From Treponema putidum (lineage in GTDB: Bacteria > Spirochaetota > Spirochaetia > Treponematales > Treponemataceae): 64,000 bases of DNA. Shown here piece by piece: positions 43,628 through 53,105 of this stretch (its first letter is position 1; each line of letters opens with the position of its first letter). The translations under genes were made by a program, and so were the position numbers. The stretch lies in NCBI RefSeq assembly GCF_000755145.1, contig NZ_CP009228.1, forward strand, positions 1,409,693 through 1,473,692, read 5' to 3'. Under the pieces are notes generated by a model. It worked only from the letters and a program-made list of their open reading frames with translations. It was not told where the DNA came from and did no database searches.

Positions 43628-44197
43628 ATGAAACACAATAACATTCCGCAGCAAACGCATTTTATCGGTGTTTTGCTGCCGGAGGATATAACCTGTAGGC
43701 TTGAAGACTGCCGTCGATACATGAACAAGGCTTACGGCTGTAAGTCCGGGCACGGAACGCCAATCCATGTTACGCTTGTCCCTCCGTTTAAACTGCCGGA
43801 AGAATATGCAACAGCCGATTTAATACTAGCTATTGAAAAAGATGTCTTGCCTAAGCGTTTGGGCTTTACGGCTTATATAGATAATTTTGATGCTTTTGGA
43901 GACCGGACACTTTTTGCAAACGTGATTGCCGATGATGCGTGGACAAAGCTGCGGGATGAAACGGTAAAAGCGATATTGAACGCCTGTCCGGGCTGCACTA
44001 AAAAAGACAAGAAACCTTTCCAGCCTCATGCTACTGTTTCCAATCGGGATATTCCCGCAGGCGTAATGACAAAGGTTCTTCAGGTTATGAATGAACTGAA
44101 CCTTGCCGAAGATTTTCCGGTTGATAATATCACTATTTTCGAGCGGAAAGGCAACCGGTGGGAAGCGGGGGCTACTTTAGAATTTTCCATATATTGA
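43628..44197 (+). CDS. 2'-5' RNA ligase-like 2H phosphoesterase
   Basis: The 189-residue protein has the two catalytic HxT motifs of the LigT/2H superfamily, HVTL near residue 48 and HATV near residue 135. Members cleave or ligate 2'-5' bonds or hydrolyse cyclic phosphates. It uses more GC-rich codons than its neighbours on the left and stands next to a restriction-modification gene, suggesting an accessory patch. No operon partner is evident. Confidence 0.8.
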   Translation: MKHNNIPQQTHFIGVLLPEDITCRLEDCRRYMNKAYGCKSGHGTPIHVTLVPPFKLPEEYATADLILAIEKDVLPKRLGFTAYIDNFDAFGDRTLFANVIADDAWTKLRDETVKAILNACPGCTKKDKKPFQPHATVSNRDIPAGVMTKVLQVMNELNLAEDFPVDNITIFERKGNRWEAGATLEFSIY

Positions 44198-44246
44198 CTT
44201 TAGAATTTCCCCGCCTTAGACTTTGGATTATCATCAATATCGCGTA

Positions 44247-44363
44247 TTAAATCGTACATGTGAAATTTTTCTCCGCATTATACTTATAATCATAAAATGC
44301 ATTCGCGATCCGATGAGATATAGATTCAATTTCGTTTTTTGACAGCTCATTTAGTTTTTGCAT
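44247..44363 (-). pseudogene. Short remnant, possibly of an N-acetyltransferase gene
   Basis: A 38-codon frame with ATG 44363 and a GAGGA ribosome binding site reads KLNELSKNEIESISHRIANAF and ends at a TAA. The sequence looks like the N-terminal helix of a GNAT-type acetyltransferase, but nothing of the rest remains. A second small frame (ATG at 44259) directly follows. The 386-nt gap between the phosphoesterase and the restriction gene holds nothing else I can support. Confidence 0.35.
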
Positions 44364-44583
44364 TTTTACGTCCTCTCTTTTTTTATAAAAATAAATTTGA
44401 TGTTCCATAGGGTATTAAAGCGGGCTGCAATTACCTTATAGAACATTTCCGGCAGCGTTTTTATTTGTTCGATAAATTAAATCCAGTTACTAATAGTAAA
44501 TGATTATTGAGTTTAGCTGATTCCAATTCTATTAATAAATCTGTATATGTAATAAATTTAATTTTCTTTATCTCATCTTTCTC

Positions 44584-47500
44584 CTACTCCCCCTCCACAA
44601 TCTTTGCCTCATCCGACGTCAGCCCATACAGCCCATATACAACAGTATTTATCTGCTTATCCAAAATGTCAACCCGCTGCTGTAAGAATTTTTTATCAGA
44701 ATCGGAAAGCGCTCTGTTCAGCTGCTCCTGTGCGGCAATCATCTGGTCAACAAGTTTTATAAGCAATTCATTGTTTTTGTTACCATCTAAATCCGGAAAT
44801 GAGAAACGAGTAATAAATTCCGGTGTTAAACGATAGGCATTGCCTCGGAGCGCCGTACTTGTATTTGAAATAAAAAACCAAAAAAGATTACTGTTCAAAA
44901 TTGCTAAATATATTTTTTCAGATACTTTACAGCCTATTTCATTAAATACCGGACAATGAATTGCGGGGCCTGTAAAGAACTCTCCATGTACATCAAAACC
45001 CATTCGATTTGAGACCAACATATCGGGTATCAGTATTTTCGGTTGTTCATAATCATTTAAACTGCGAGCAGCAGAATATTTATAGAAATTATCATTCGTC
45101 AGAGGAATTTTTCTGGTCATCAACAGTGTCTTAAATTTCAATAAATAATTAAAACACAACGGGTAAGTATTCTTCATTTCCTTCGCGTATATCAGCTCAT
45201 ATTTTCCATTAGTCTTTTTATATGGAAAAAGCAGATATTTTATTTGAGTATATGGCTGATACCTTCTGATAGATTCTCCATAAAGAAACTTTCGCAATAT
45301 ACCTTTTTCAATTTCAACGGAACCGTCTGAAAGTTCTGACTTGACGATTACCGTATCACCTTTGTCTTGCAATAAGTCAAATAAAAATATTTTATCATTT
45401 CCGGTTGAAGAACCTTTAAAAATTTTTACGGTAATATCTTTGAAGTTATATTTTTGTGTTTGAATTTTTTGAAGCAGTTCATCTTTCTTTCCTACATTAA
45501 AAAACCAACCGTCATCAGCCAATGAAGAATAAGTAATTTTATCAAATGTAAGATGTTCAAGTTTTGTAAAATCTTCTCCAAGTTCAAATTTTTTATATTC
45601 AAAAGAATCTTTATCGGAGTTAATAAGAAAAAGTAAACAAGTATAGGTAGTAGCATTTGTAAAAACCTGATTTGTTGTAAAATCAACAATTTCAGAGACC
45701 GCGGTATTCTTTTTAAGTAAAATACGGAGTTTTGTTCCCATTTCAGCTTGGAAGAATTTATGCGGTTGAATAAAGCCCAAAAGGCCATCCTTGTCTAATA
45801 ACGTATATCCTTTATAAATGAAAAGCAAATATAAATCATAACTGCCTGATGCAACTGCTTTATATTTTTCATTGTAATATTCTACAGATTCACTATTCGT
45901 ATCATTCAATGTCTGTATTCGTACATACGGCGGATTCCCTATCACACAGTCAAAACCGCCATCCGCAAATATGTCAGGGAACTGCGCATCCCAGTCAAAG
46001 GCATTCACCTTGCGCTGTTCCTCGATACCGAACAACGTTAAATCCTTACCCGCGTAATAATCCGTCCCGATAAGGCTGTTCCCGCATTTAATATTGTGCG
46101 ACATATCCGGTAGAATTTTTGCCTGTATGTCGCTAGTTCTGAACAGTGATGCCTGTCCCGTTGCGGAAAGCGCCTTGCCTTCATTTTCCAAGAGCTTCAA
46201 AAAAAGCGAGAGCTTTGTTACCTCAACCGCCTGCGCGTCAATATCAACACCGTAGATATTGTTTAGCAAAATGCGCTTTTTCTCTTCAATGCTGAGCTTA
46301 TATCCTTGAGTTGCAGCATCTTTGTAAATAAGACCTTGCTTCTCCGCCTGCGCACGCCGCGCTTCCGCATAATACCAATCCAAGTGCCAGTCCAGCAGAT
46401 ACTGATACGCTCCGACAAGAAAGCTCCCCGAACCGCAGGCAGGATCCACAAAGCGCAAACGGCTTACCTCATCAGGTGTTCTGCCTGCAAGTTTTTTACC
46501 GATTGTGTTTTCAACAATGTATTTAACGATATAAGGCGGCGTATAATACACGCCCCCTGCTTTTTGCACTTCCGGTTTTTCAAGAATTTCTATGCTGTGC
46601 CCGTTCTTTGTTTTGCGCGTAAAGCGGATAATCTTTCCTAAAAAGCGTTCATAAATCGAACCGAGTATTTCAACCGGCAGCACGCTGAACTCATACTGAC
46701 ATTCAGGATAATAGAGCGCATTGACAATACTGATGAGTGTTTTATCCGCAACGGCAAGCCCGTCAAGCCATCGGTCGGGAGCAAACAACCCCGCATTAAA
46801 TTTAGCATTTGCGCTTTCAAAAAGCCGCTGCACATTTTTATAAACAGCCGTTTTTTGCTCCGCGATTTTTTTAAGCTGATTTCCTTCTTCGATTTCTTTA
46901 TCTTCACAAATCCGCAAAAAGAGAAGCCGGTCGATAATTTTTTGCACGGCACCCGTCAAATCGAATTCATCTATTCCTTCGTTATGCAGCGCAATATCTT
47001 CGGCCAGCACCGTACGCCATTTTTCGATCATATTCAAAATGTCATCGTCAACGGTTGCCGTTCCCCGCTTATCCTTATTGCTTTCGTAATAGGTATCGAA
47101 GGTTCCGAGATCGACGGCATCCCAGCTGATTTTATCGTACAGCGATTCAAAATTTTCGGAGAACTTATCGTAGGTCAAATACTCAATGCGGGCAGTGGCA
47201 GCGGTATCTTTTTCGGACGGCTTAATCCGCGTGTCGTAAATTGCCAATTCCTGAAAATCCGTCAGCACGGCAATCGGCATCTTTGACGTATATGCATAAC
47301 GCCGCACCTGCAGCGCCGGTTCGGGATTCGTTTTAAGATCAACGCTCGGCTGTTTTGCTTCAACATACATCTTCCGCTCGCCCCCGTAGCAGAGCGTGTA
47401 GTCGGGATGCTTTACCTGACCGTTCATCACTACGCGGTCTTCGGTAATGACCTCCTGCCGGTCATGCCGTGCCCCCTTTTCGTTTTTGACATCCCATTTT

Positions 47501-47658
47501 AGGCATTCAAGCAGAGGATCGATGAACTTATTACGCACTTCGCTTTCTACAAAATCTTTGGAAAGATAAAAGGCCTCATTTTCCTTAAATTGTTTTACCA
47601 ACTGCGCCACACGCTCCTTGCGTTCAGCCGGTGTCATATCTTTTGCCTTAATGGACAT
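44584..47658 (-). CDS. Type IIG restriction-modification enzyme (Eco57I-like)
   Basis: The 1024-residue single-chain enzyme joins three parts. An N-terminal PD-(D/E)XK nuclease has P85, D86 and E100-A-K102. A helical linker is followed by an adenine-N6 methyltransferase with motif I DPACGSGSFLVG (about residue 405) and motif IV NPPYVRI (about 573). The C-terminal part (about 680-1024) is the presumed target-recognition region. Cleavage and methylation on one chain need no separate subunits, and none is adjacent. It would protect the cell from foreign DNA; the recognition site cannot be read from sequence. The gene is GC-richer than its surroundings, suggesting acquisition. A TATTAT -10 lies 13 nt before the ATG and two stem-loops lie upstream. 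Confidence 0.9.
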   Translation of the reverse strand: MSIKAKDMTPAERKERVAQLVKQFKENEAFYLSKDFVESEVRNKFIDPLLECLKWDVKNEKGARHDRQEVITEDRVVMNGQVKHPDYTLCYGGERKMYVEAKQPSVDLKTNPEPALQVRRYAYTSKMPIAVLTDFQELAIYDTRIKPSEKDTAATARIEYLTYDKFSENFESLYDKISWDAVDLGTFDTYYESNKDKRGTATVDDDILNMIEKWRTVLAEDIALHNEGIDEFDLTGAVQKIIDRLLFLRICEDKEIEEGNQLKKIAEQKTAVYKNVQRLFESANAKFNAGLFAPDRWLDGLAVADKTLISIVNALYYPECQYEFSVLPVEILGSIYERFLGKIIRFTRKTKNGHSIEILEKPEVQKAGGVYYTPPYIVKYIVENTIGKKLAGRTPDEVSRLRFVDPACGSGSFLVGAYQYLLDWHLDWYYAEARRAQAEKQGLIYKDAATQGYKLSIEEKKRILLNNIYGVDIDAQAVEVTKLSLFLKLLENEGKALSATGQASLFRTSDIQAKILPDMSHNIKCGNSLIGTDYYAGKDLTLFGIEEQRKVNAFDWDAQFPDIFADGGFDCVIGNPPYVRIQTLNDTNSESVEYYNEKYKAVASGSYDLYLLFIYKGYTLLDKDGLLGFIQPHKFFQAEMGTKLRILLKKNTAVSEIVDFTTNQVFTNATTYTCLLFLINSDKDSFEYKKFELGEDFTKLEHLTFDKITYSSLADDGWFFNVGKKDELLQKIQTQKYNFKDITVKIFKGSSTGNDKIFLFDLLQDKGDTVIVKSELSDGSVEIEKGILRKFLYGESIRRYQPYTQIKYLLFPYKKTNGKYELIYAKEMKNTYPLCFNYLLKFKTLLMTRKIPLTNDNFYKYSAARSLNDYEQPKILIPDMLVSNRMGFDVHGEFFTGPAIHCPVFNEIGCKVSEKIYLAILNSNLFWFFISNTSTALRGNAYRLTPEFITRFSFPDLDGNKNNELLIKLVDQMIAAQEQLNRALSDSDKKFLQQRVDILDKQINTVVYGLYGLTSDEAKIVEGE

Positions 47659-47681
47659 TGTCTACCCCCATATAATACGAT

Positions 47682-47700
47682 GTTTGCCTGAAAGGCAAAC
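47682..47700. promoter_or_regulatory. Perfect dyad at the -35 region of the restriction gene
   Basis: GTTTGCCT (47682-47689), a GAA loop and AGGCAAAC (47693-47700) form a perfect 8-bp dyad. It lies 4 bp upstream of the TATTAT -10 (47672-47677, minus strand) of the restriction enzyme gene, where the -35 should be. Confidence 0.5.
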
Positions 47701-47705
47701 TCGAA

Positions 47706-47744
47706 GATAAACAGCGAGGCACCATTTGTGCCGAACTGTTTATC
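47706..47744. promoter_or_regulatory. Large symmetric stem-loop upstream of the restriction gene
   Basis: GATAAACAG (47706-47714) pairs with CTGTTTATC (47736-47744), and inside it GGCAC (47718-47722) pairs with GTGCC (47728-47732), separated by a symmetric 3x3 internal loop. It lies 57 nt beyond the yitT-like gene, so it could also end that transcript, though no T tract follows. Confidence 0.5.
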
Positions 47745-47801
47745 ACACCTCCTGCTTATATGTAATCATATCATAGCTCTTAGAACGCGTTTCCTCTGCG
47801 G

Positions 47802-48599
47802 TCATTCACCTATTCTACGCCAATGCCAGCCGAATACGGAGTGTGCATTTGTTACAACCATAAAGGCATCCGGATCGTTTTTGGCAAGATAGCTTTTTAA
47901 CTTTACAAAATCCCTGCGGCTCATAACCGTTTGGATAACGGAACGTTCGCTTCTTGTGTAAGCACCGGTTGCCTTATATACATTTGCCGAACGGCCCAGT
48001 TTCACCATAAAACTGCAAAGTTCGTCCGGTTTATCCGTATTTATAACGCAATATTTGCTAATGTTAAGACCGTCAATTGTAGAGTCTATTATAAGCCCGT
48101 TTATGATTACGCCTACTAACGAAAATAAGGCTATTTCGGTTCCGTAAGCAAAGCCTGCAAAAACAGTGATAGCGAAGTCCGTGAGTAAGCATCCTTTTCC
48201 TAAATCAAGGCCGAAATATTTTTGCAGGATCATTGCAAAAATATCGCTTCCTCCGGTTGATGCATATTGATTTAAAACTATACCTACGCCTCCGCCGTAA
48301 AGGATTACGGCTATGATTAGCTGTAAGAATTTGTCGTTTACAATCGGCCCCTGCAATGGAACAAAAACTTCCAAAAGCCATACGGCTCCTGAAAGCCCAA
48401 GGCTCGCACAAACCGTTTTAAGACCGAATTTGTTTCCGATGAGTAAAAAGCCTATAGCAAACAGAAAAATGTTTACTACAACAAGTAAGGCTCCTGTAGA
48501 AAGCGGAAGATATTTTGATAATACCAAGGCCATTCCTGTAGCTCCGCCCAAGGATAATTTTGAAGGCAGCAAGAAAAAATGAATACCTGATGCTATCAT
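47802..48599 (-). CDS. YitT-family membrane protein (DUF2179)
   Basis: The 265-residue protein has about five membrane helices and a C-terminal DUF2179 domain (NVYKATGAYTRSERSVIQTV, DPDAFMVVTNAH). ATG 48599 has GGAG 5 nt upstream, but it begins inside the first predicted helix. In-frame codons upstream would complete it (IIKFFYIVCGVL) yet have no ATG, GTG or TTG. An ATG at 48646 with AAGGGA is one base out of phase, across a run of five A (T at 48635-48639). The real N terminus is therefore uncertain. Family function is unknown, although YitT proteins are common in bacteria. Confidence 0.75.
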   Translation of the reverse strand: MIASGIHFFLLPSKLSLGGATGMALVLSKYLPLSTGALLVVVNIFLFAIGFLLIGNKFGLKTVCASLGLSGAVWLLEVFVPLQGPIVNDKFLQLIIAVILYGGGVGIVLNQYASTGGSDIFAMILQKYFGLDLGKGCLLTDFAITVFAGFAYGTEIALFSLVGVIINGLIIDSTIDGLNISKYCVINTDKPDELCSFMVKLGRSANVYKATGAYTRSERSVIQTVMSRRDFVKLKSYLAKNDPDAFMVVTNAHSVFGWHWRRIGE

Positions 48600-48727
48600 C
48601 AAAACTCCGCAAACGATGTAAAAAAACTTAATAATTTTTCTTTCATTTTTTTCCCTTATGTGTAAAAATATAATTTATTTAAAATTTAAAAAGTAAACAA
48701 TTATAATTCTGATATAATTCTGAGCCT

Positions 48728-50077
48728 CTACTTATTTTTTAACTCAAGAATTTCGGATGCCTTCTTTTTCCATTTTCCCGAACAATAGTAAATGATTGTT
48801 AAAAAGCAACCGGCTGCCGAACCTATCGAAACAGCCAGCCAAATTCCATCCGAGCCTAAATATCTTGACAGAACAGCTGCTGTAGGCACTCTAAACACCC
48901 ACATAGCCAATAGGGTTGAAATCATAGGAAAAACAGTTTCTCCAGCTCCGCGTATGACCCCGTTTAATGTAAAAGTTATTGTATTAAAAAAGTATGCAGG
49001 TGCAACTATTACTAAGTATCTGGCACCCAATGTGATTACGTCAGGGTTATTTACAAAAAGAAACATGGCTGTCTTGCCGAAAATAACTATTACCGTAGTA
49101 GCTATAACTGTAATTCCAAGTCCTAAAAATAATGAAGCCCGCAAACCTCTTTTTACTCTGTCCAATTTTCCGGCTCCTATGTTTTGGCCCGTAAAGGATG
49201 AAAGAGCAACTCCTATATTTAGGGCCGGCATCACGATAAAACCGTCGAGTTTGCCTGCAGCCGAATAGGCTGCTGCCGTTTGAGTGCCGAAAGTATTTAC
49301 AATCGAAAGAAGAGCCATAAAACCTCCCCCGACCAAGGCTTGTTGTATTCCTGATGGAAATCCCATTTTGATAGACTGAACACAGATAATTTTATCGAAT
49401 TTTAATTTAAAAAAGTTTACTCTAAAGGCTTTATATTTTATTCTCGAATAAAGTATAAGCCAAACGCAAGAAACAAATTGAGCTATTACAGTTGCTATTG
49501 CGGCTCCTGCAATACCCCATTTGAATACTATGACAAAAAGACAGTCAAGGCCTATGTTTATTATTGTAGAAATGATTAGGGCATAAAGCGGTGTCATTGA
49601 GTCCCCGAAACCTCTCAGCATTGCCGTAAATGCATTATATATAAACAAAAAAATAATTCCGGTAAAAATGAGCCTTAAATAAATAAGGGCTTCCTCAAAG
49701 ACATCGGACGGGGTATTTATTATTTTTAATATATAAGGAGAACAAACAATGCCTACAGCAGCCGCTACAAGACCCGCCCAAAATAGAATTAATATACTTG
49801 TTTGAATTACTTTATCTATTTCTTCATCTTTTTTTGCTCCGACAAATTGAGCTATTAAAATATTACAAGCCATAGTAAAACCTATGACAAGGGATATAAA
49901 AATAAACCATACGGGGAAAGAAATACCTACGGCTGCAAGAGCGTGGTCTCCTATGCTTTTTCCTACTACGATGCTGTCAACAACATTATATAATTGCTGA
50001 AAGATATTTCCTAACAGCATTGGTAAGGAAAAAAGTGTTATTTGCTTTAGCTCATTTCCTTGAGTTAAGTTTTTCAT
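48728..50077 (-). CDS. MATE-family multidrug/Na+ efflux protein
   Basis: The 449-residue protein has 12 membrane helices and MATE landmarks such as LPMLLGNIFQQLYNVVDSIVVG, AAVGISFPVWFIFISLVIGF and GQNIGAGKLDRVKRGL in the second half. It probably exports drugs or metabolites in exchange for Na+ or H+. TAAGGACAA precedes the ATG. The gene lies 30 nt downstream of the adenylate cyclase gene and may be co-transcribed with it. Confidence 0.9.
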   Translation of the reverse strand: MKNLTQGNELKQITLFSLPMLLGNIFQQLYNVVDSIVVGKSIGDHALAAVGISFPVWFIFISLVIGFTMACNILIAQFVGAKKDEEIDKVIQTSILILFWAGLVAAAVGIVCSPYILKIINTPSDVFEEALIYLRLIFTGIIFLFIYNAFTAMLRGFGDSMTPLYALIISTIINIGLDCLFVIVFKWGIAGAAIATVIAQFVSCVWLILYSRIKYKAFRVNFFKLKFDKIICVQSIKMGFPSGIQQALVGGGFMALLSIVNTFGTQTAAAYSAAGKLDGFIVMPALNIGVALSSFTGQNIGAGKLDRVKRGLRASLFLGLGITVIATTVIVIFGKTAMFLFVNNPDVITLGARYLVIVAPAYFFNTITFTLNGVIRGAGETVFPMISTLLAMWVFRVPTAAVLSRYLGSDGIWLAVSIGSAAGCFLTIIYYCSGKWKKKASEILELKNK

Positions 50078-50107
50078 ATTATTGTCCTTATAAGTTAGTT
50101 AAGAAAT

Positions 50108-52918
50108 CTATTTTGTTGTCATGTTTACAATATCGCTGTGTGTTGCCGCCGTTTCGGTATCTGCAAGAAGCATCTTCATTCTTTCAACATACATCTTTGA
50201 AGGCTCATCATCGGGAGCGACTTCTAAGCACTTGTTAAAAATATTAAGGGCTTTTTGATATTCTCTTTGCCGGTAAAAATCTATTGCGTTTTCAAATATG
50301 CCTACAAGTCTTACCATTTCGGCAGGGGCTTCGGATCTGACTGCCATAACATTGTAAAGCTGAACCGGCGTGTTAATACCTACAACCCTTACGCGGTCAA
50401 GACGCCGGCCTAGGAATGCCCCATTAGTTTCGTTCCATGTAGATTCGGAAGCTAAAATCCATGTGCCGTATTTTTTGTTTACACCTTCAAGACGGGCTGC
50501 AAGGTTTACGTCATTTCCCATAATTGTGTAGTTCATCTTTTTTTCGGTACCCATGTTTCCTACAACCATCTCACCGGTATTTATTCCTATACGGGTAAAA
50601 ATGGGCATGGGAATATCTCCCGCATCATAAAGCTGTTTATTTAGTTCGGCTTCCGCTTGTTTCATCCTTATCGCTGCAAGGCAGGCTCTATAAGCATGGT
50701 CGGGTAAATCCGTCGGCGCTCCAAAAAAAGAAACTATAGCGTCTCCTATGTATTTGTCAATCGTTCCTTTTTCGCTTAAAATCAAATCGCTCATTTGTGT
50801 GAGGTATACGTTTAAAACCGAAACGAGGTGTTCAGGCGTAATTTTTTCGGATAGGGTGGAAAAAGATTTTATATCGGTGAACAAGGCCGTAATTCTTTTT
50901 TGCTGTCCTCCGAGAGCGAGCTTATCCGGATCGGAAATAATTTCGTTTACAACATCGTCCGAAAGATAAACGCCGAAGGCCTTTCTTAAAAAGCCTTTTT
51001 CTTTTTCGCTGAAAATAAAGTTTAAAAGGAGAATAACTATAAAGCTGATGACTACTGTAATCACCGGCAGAAATAGCTGTAGGTAAATTTTGCCGAATAC
51101 AAATAAAAGAATGCCTATGGCAAGAGTTATACCCGATAAAACCATCCCTAGAATAACCTTTACAAAACCTCTTTCCGCTTTTTTCATTATAAAGGCTGTA
51201 AATACGGCTATTAAAAAAGCAATGATTATCGAAATCCATTTTGGAAGCGGTCTTATAAAATCCTCATTCATAATTGTATTATAAATGTTCGCATGAGTAC
51301 CTACGTTAGGATAAGATTTCCAAAACGGGTTTACACCTAAATCTGAAGTTCCTACACCGCTGTAACCTATTACTGCAAAAGCATTATTACAAAAACCTTT
51401 TATATATTTTATATGTTCCGAATAGTTTTTATATTCTTCTTTTGCATTGTTAAAGATATCCGTAACATATTCATCTATCTTTCCGTATTCTTCAGACCCA
51501 CTTTGTTCTTGTAGTTTTGCAAAAAGGCTATGTATTTCTTTATCGAAGTTTCCGCTTAAAAATTTGCCGTAGTTATCAAAAAAAGAATTGCGTGCTGCAA
51601 AGTATTCGTTAAAATCTTGTCTGGTTTTATTCAGCAGTTCTTTTTTCCATTCACCGAGTGCTGCATATTCGTTTTCTAAGGAAGTAACTTCATTGTGGTA
51701 AGAAAGGTAGCCTTCTGAGGTTCTTATTTGTAAATCTTTTATAGTTCCCAAAAATGAAATTAAGTTTTTTTCCATAATGTCGGCATAGGTGAGGGCATAA
51801 ACGGATAAACTTTTAAAACTGCCGTTTTCGGGATTTTCCGTATCGGCAAAGCGCTTTTTTAGCCAGTTTATTAAAAGATTTCCGTCATCATCCAGAGGAA
51901 TTGTAAGGTCTTTTCTTTTTTTCAAATCGGACGGAACCTTGGCATTTTTTAAAATCAGTTTTCGTCCGGAGCGGATGATTTTTTCGGGCTCAAGGATATG
52001 AAGGATTGGGGTAAAAACAAGTTGGCCTATATATCTTCCTTCATATTCGGTTAAAAGAGAAATGCGCCGCCTTACTCCGTCTTCGTCTATAACCACATTC
52101 GGAAAACCTGCGCCTTTTGCATGCTTCAAAATGGGCATAATCGTTGGAGCCATTCCGTATTCTTCATTTGCAGCCTTGCGGTTTGCTAAGGTTTCCTTTT
52201 TAAAAAGGTCTGCTCCATCCTCTACATTGGTAAACAAAAAATTATTGTAGGCAAAATCTTTTAGTTCTTTTGTTTCTCCGCTTATGTTTATATTTACTGC
52301 ATTTATAGTTAAAAACGCATTTTCAAAAAAGCCTACAGCGGCTCCCATGTATGCATCATTGTCCCTAAACACATTATTTTTAATTGAATCGGAAAGTTCA
52401 TCAATTTTTGATTCAAAATATTCGGACATATCATTTCCGACTGTCTTTACTTCAGAAAGCGGAATGTTTTTGCTTGCCACCGCATCCGAAAATTCTTTTA
52501 TATATTCTCCGAATTCCTGACGCACGGCTGCATATTCTTTGGGCAATTCATTTTCAACATAAGCATTATTTGCACCCGTCCTTCCGGCGGACAGGTATTC
52601 AATATCGAAAACGGCGGCCTTTCCTCCTGCTTCTTTTAAACGGATTAAAACATCGGCTAAGACATCCCTTGACCAAGGCCAAGAACCTATTTGCTCTATC
52701 GAAAAGTCATCAATATTTAAAAGAAGAATTTCATTTTTTTCTTTGATTTCGGGTTTAAGCCTTAGCATGGCATCGTAGACTTGGTTTTCGATATTGCGGC
52801 CTAACGTAATAAAGCTAAAAACCGTAAAACTTAAAAACACTGTAATTGCAATTATAAAATTAAGATTTGTTTGTAAAAATCCTTTAAATGCCGATTTATT
52901 CTTTTCTTTTTTGACCAT
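50108..52918 (-). CDS. CHASE2-domain adenylate cyclase with C-terminal TPR
   Basis: The 936-residue protein has an N-terminal helix (about 18-40) and a large extracytoplasmic CHASE2 sensor (about 45-550; LLNIDDFSIEQIGSWPWSR). Three helices follow (about 558-640), then a class III cyclase domain (about 675-830) and a helical TPR-like tail (870-930). The cyclase keeps both metal Asp (FTDIKSFS, YIGDAIVSFFG) and the transition-state Asn/Arg (VNLAARLEG). Lys in DKYIGD and Thr in NYTIMGN occupy the base-selecting sites, so ATP is the likely substrate. It should make cAMP in response to an external signal. GGGAG precedes the ATG. Confidence 0.88.
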   Translation of the reverse strand: MVKKEKNKSAFKGFLQTNLNFIIAITVFLSFTVFSFITLGRNIENQVYDAMLRLKPEIKEKNEILLLNIDDFSIEQIGSWPWSRDVLADVLIRLKEAGGKAAVFDIEYLSAGRTGANNAYVENELPKEYAAVRQEFGEYIKEFSDAVASKNIPLSEVKTVGNDMSEYFESKIDELSDSIKNNVFRDNDAYMGAAVGFFENAFLTINAVNINISGETKELKDFAYNNFLFTNVEDGADLFKKETLANRKAANEEYGMAPTIMPILKHAKGAGFPNVVIDEDGVRRRISLLTEYEGRYIGQLVFTPILHILEPEKIIRSGRKLILKNAKVPSDLKKRKDLTIPLDDDGNLLINWLKKRFADTENPENGSFKSLSVYALTYADIMEKNLISFLGTIKDLQIRTSEGYLSYHNEVTSLENEYAALGEWKKELLNKTRQDFNEYFAARNSFFDNYGKFLSGNFDKEIHSLFAKLQEQSGSEEYGKIDEYVTDIFNNAKEEYKNYSEHIKYIKGFCNNAFAVIGYSGVGTSDLGVNPFWKSYPNVGTHANIYNTIMNEDFIRPLPKWISIIIAFLIAVFTAFIMKKAERGFVKVILGMVLSGITLAIGILLFVFGKIYLQLFLPVITVVISFIVILLLNFIFSEKEKGFLRKAFGVYLSDDVVNEIISDPDKLALGGQQKRITALFTDIKSFSTLSEKITPEHLVSVLNVYLTQMSDLILSEKGTIDKYIGDAIVSFFGAPTDLPDHAYRACLAAIRMKQAEAELNKQLYDAGDIPMPIFTRIGINTGEMVVGNMGTEKKMNYTIMGNDVNLAARLEGVNKKYGTWILASESTWNETNGAFLGRRLDRVRVVGINTPVQLYNVMAVRSEAPAEMVRLVGIFENAIDFYRQREYQKALNIFNKCLEVAPDDEPSKMYVERMKMLLADTETAATHSDIVNMTTK

Positions 52919-53037
52919 AAATTTCTCCCGAGCTGTTTATCATATTCCTCTTTTTTGTTTTATATAAAAAAGTTTACACAAAAATCGCAATTGCAATTAT
53001 AATCTAAAAATTATTAAAAAACAAGCCTTTATATCGA

Positions 53038-53066
53038 TAGACTTTTATTATATTTTAGGGTATTAT
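53038..53066 (+). promoter_or_regulatory. Promoter of ackA
   Basis: TAGACT (53038-53043), a 17-bp spacer and TATTAT (53061-53066) precede an AAGGAG site (53092-53097) and the ATG at 53106. Confidence 0.6.
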
Positions 53067-53105
53067 AACCGATAAGATTACTTCACATTTTTAAGGAGAT
53101 ATATA

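Noticed and set aside
36160..44420. Short match AGGGTATTAAA near 36169 and 44409 as a dispersed repeat
   Set aside because: Only about 11-12 bp agree and the flanks differ, so chance is sufficient.
44507..44836. 109-residue plus-strand frame over the start of the gap and the end of the restriction gene
   Set aside because: It is mainly antisense of the restriction enzyme C terminus, has no ribosome binding site and resembles no protein.
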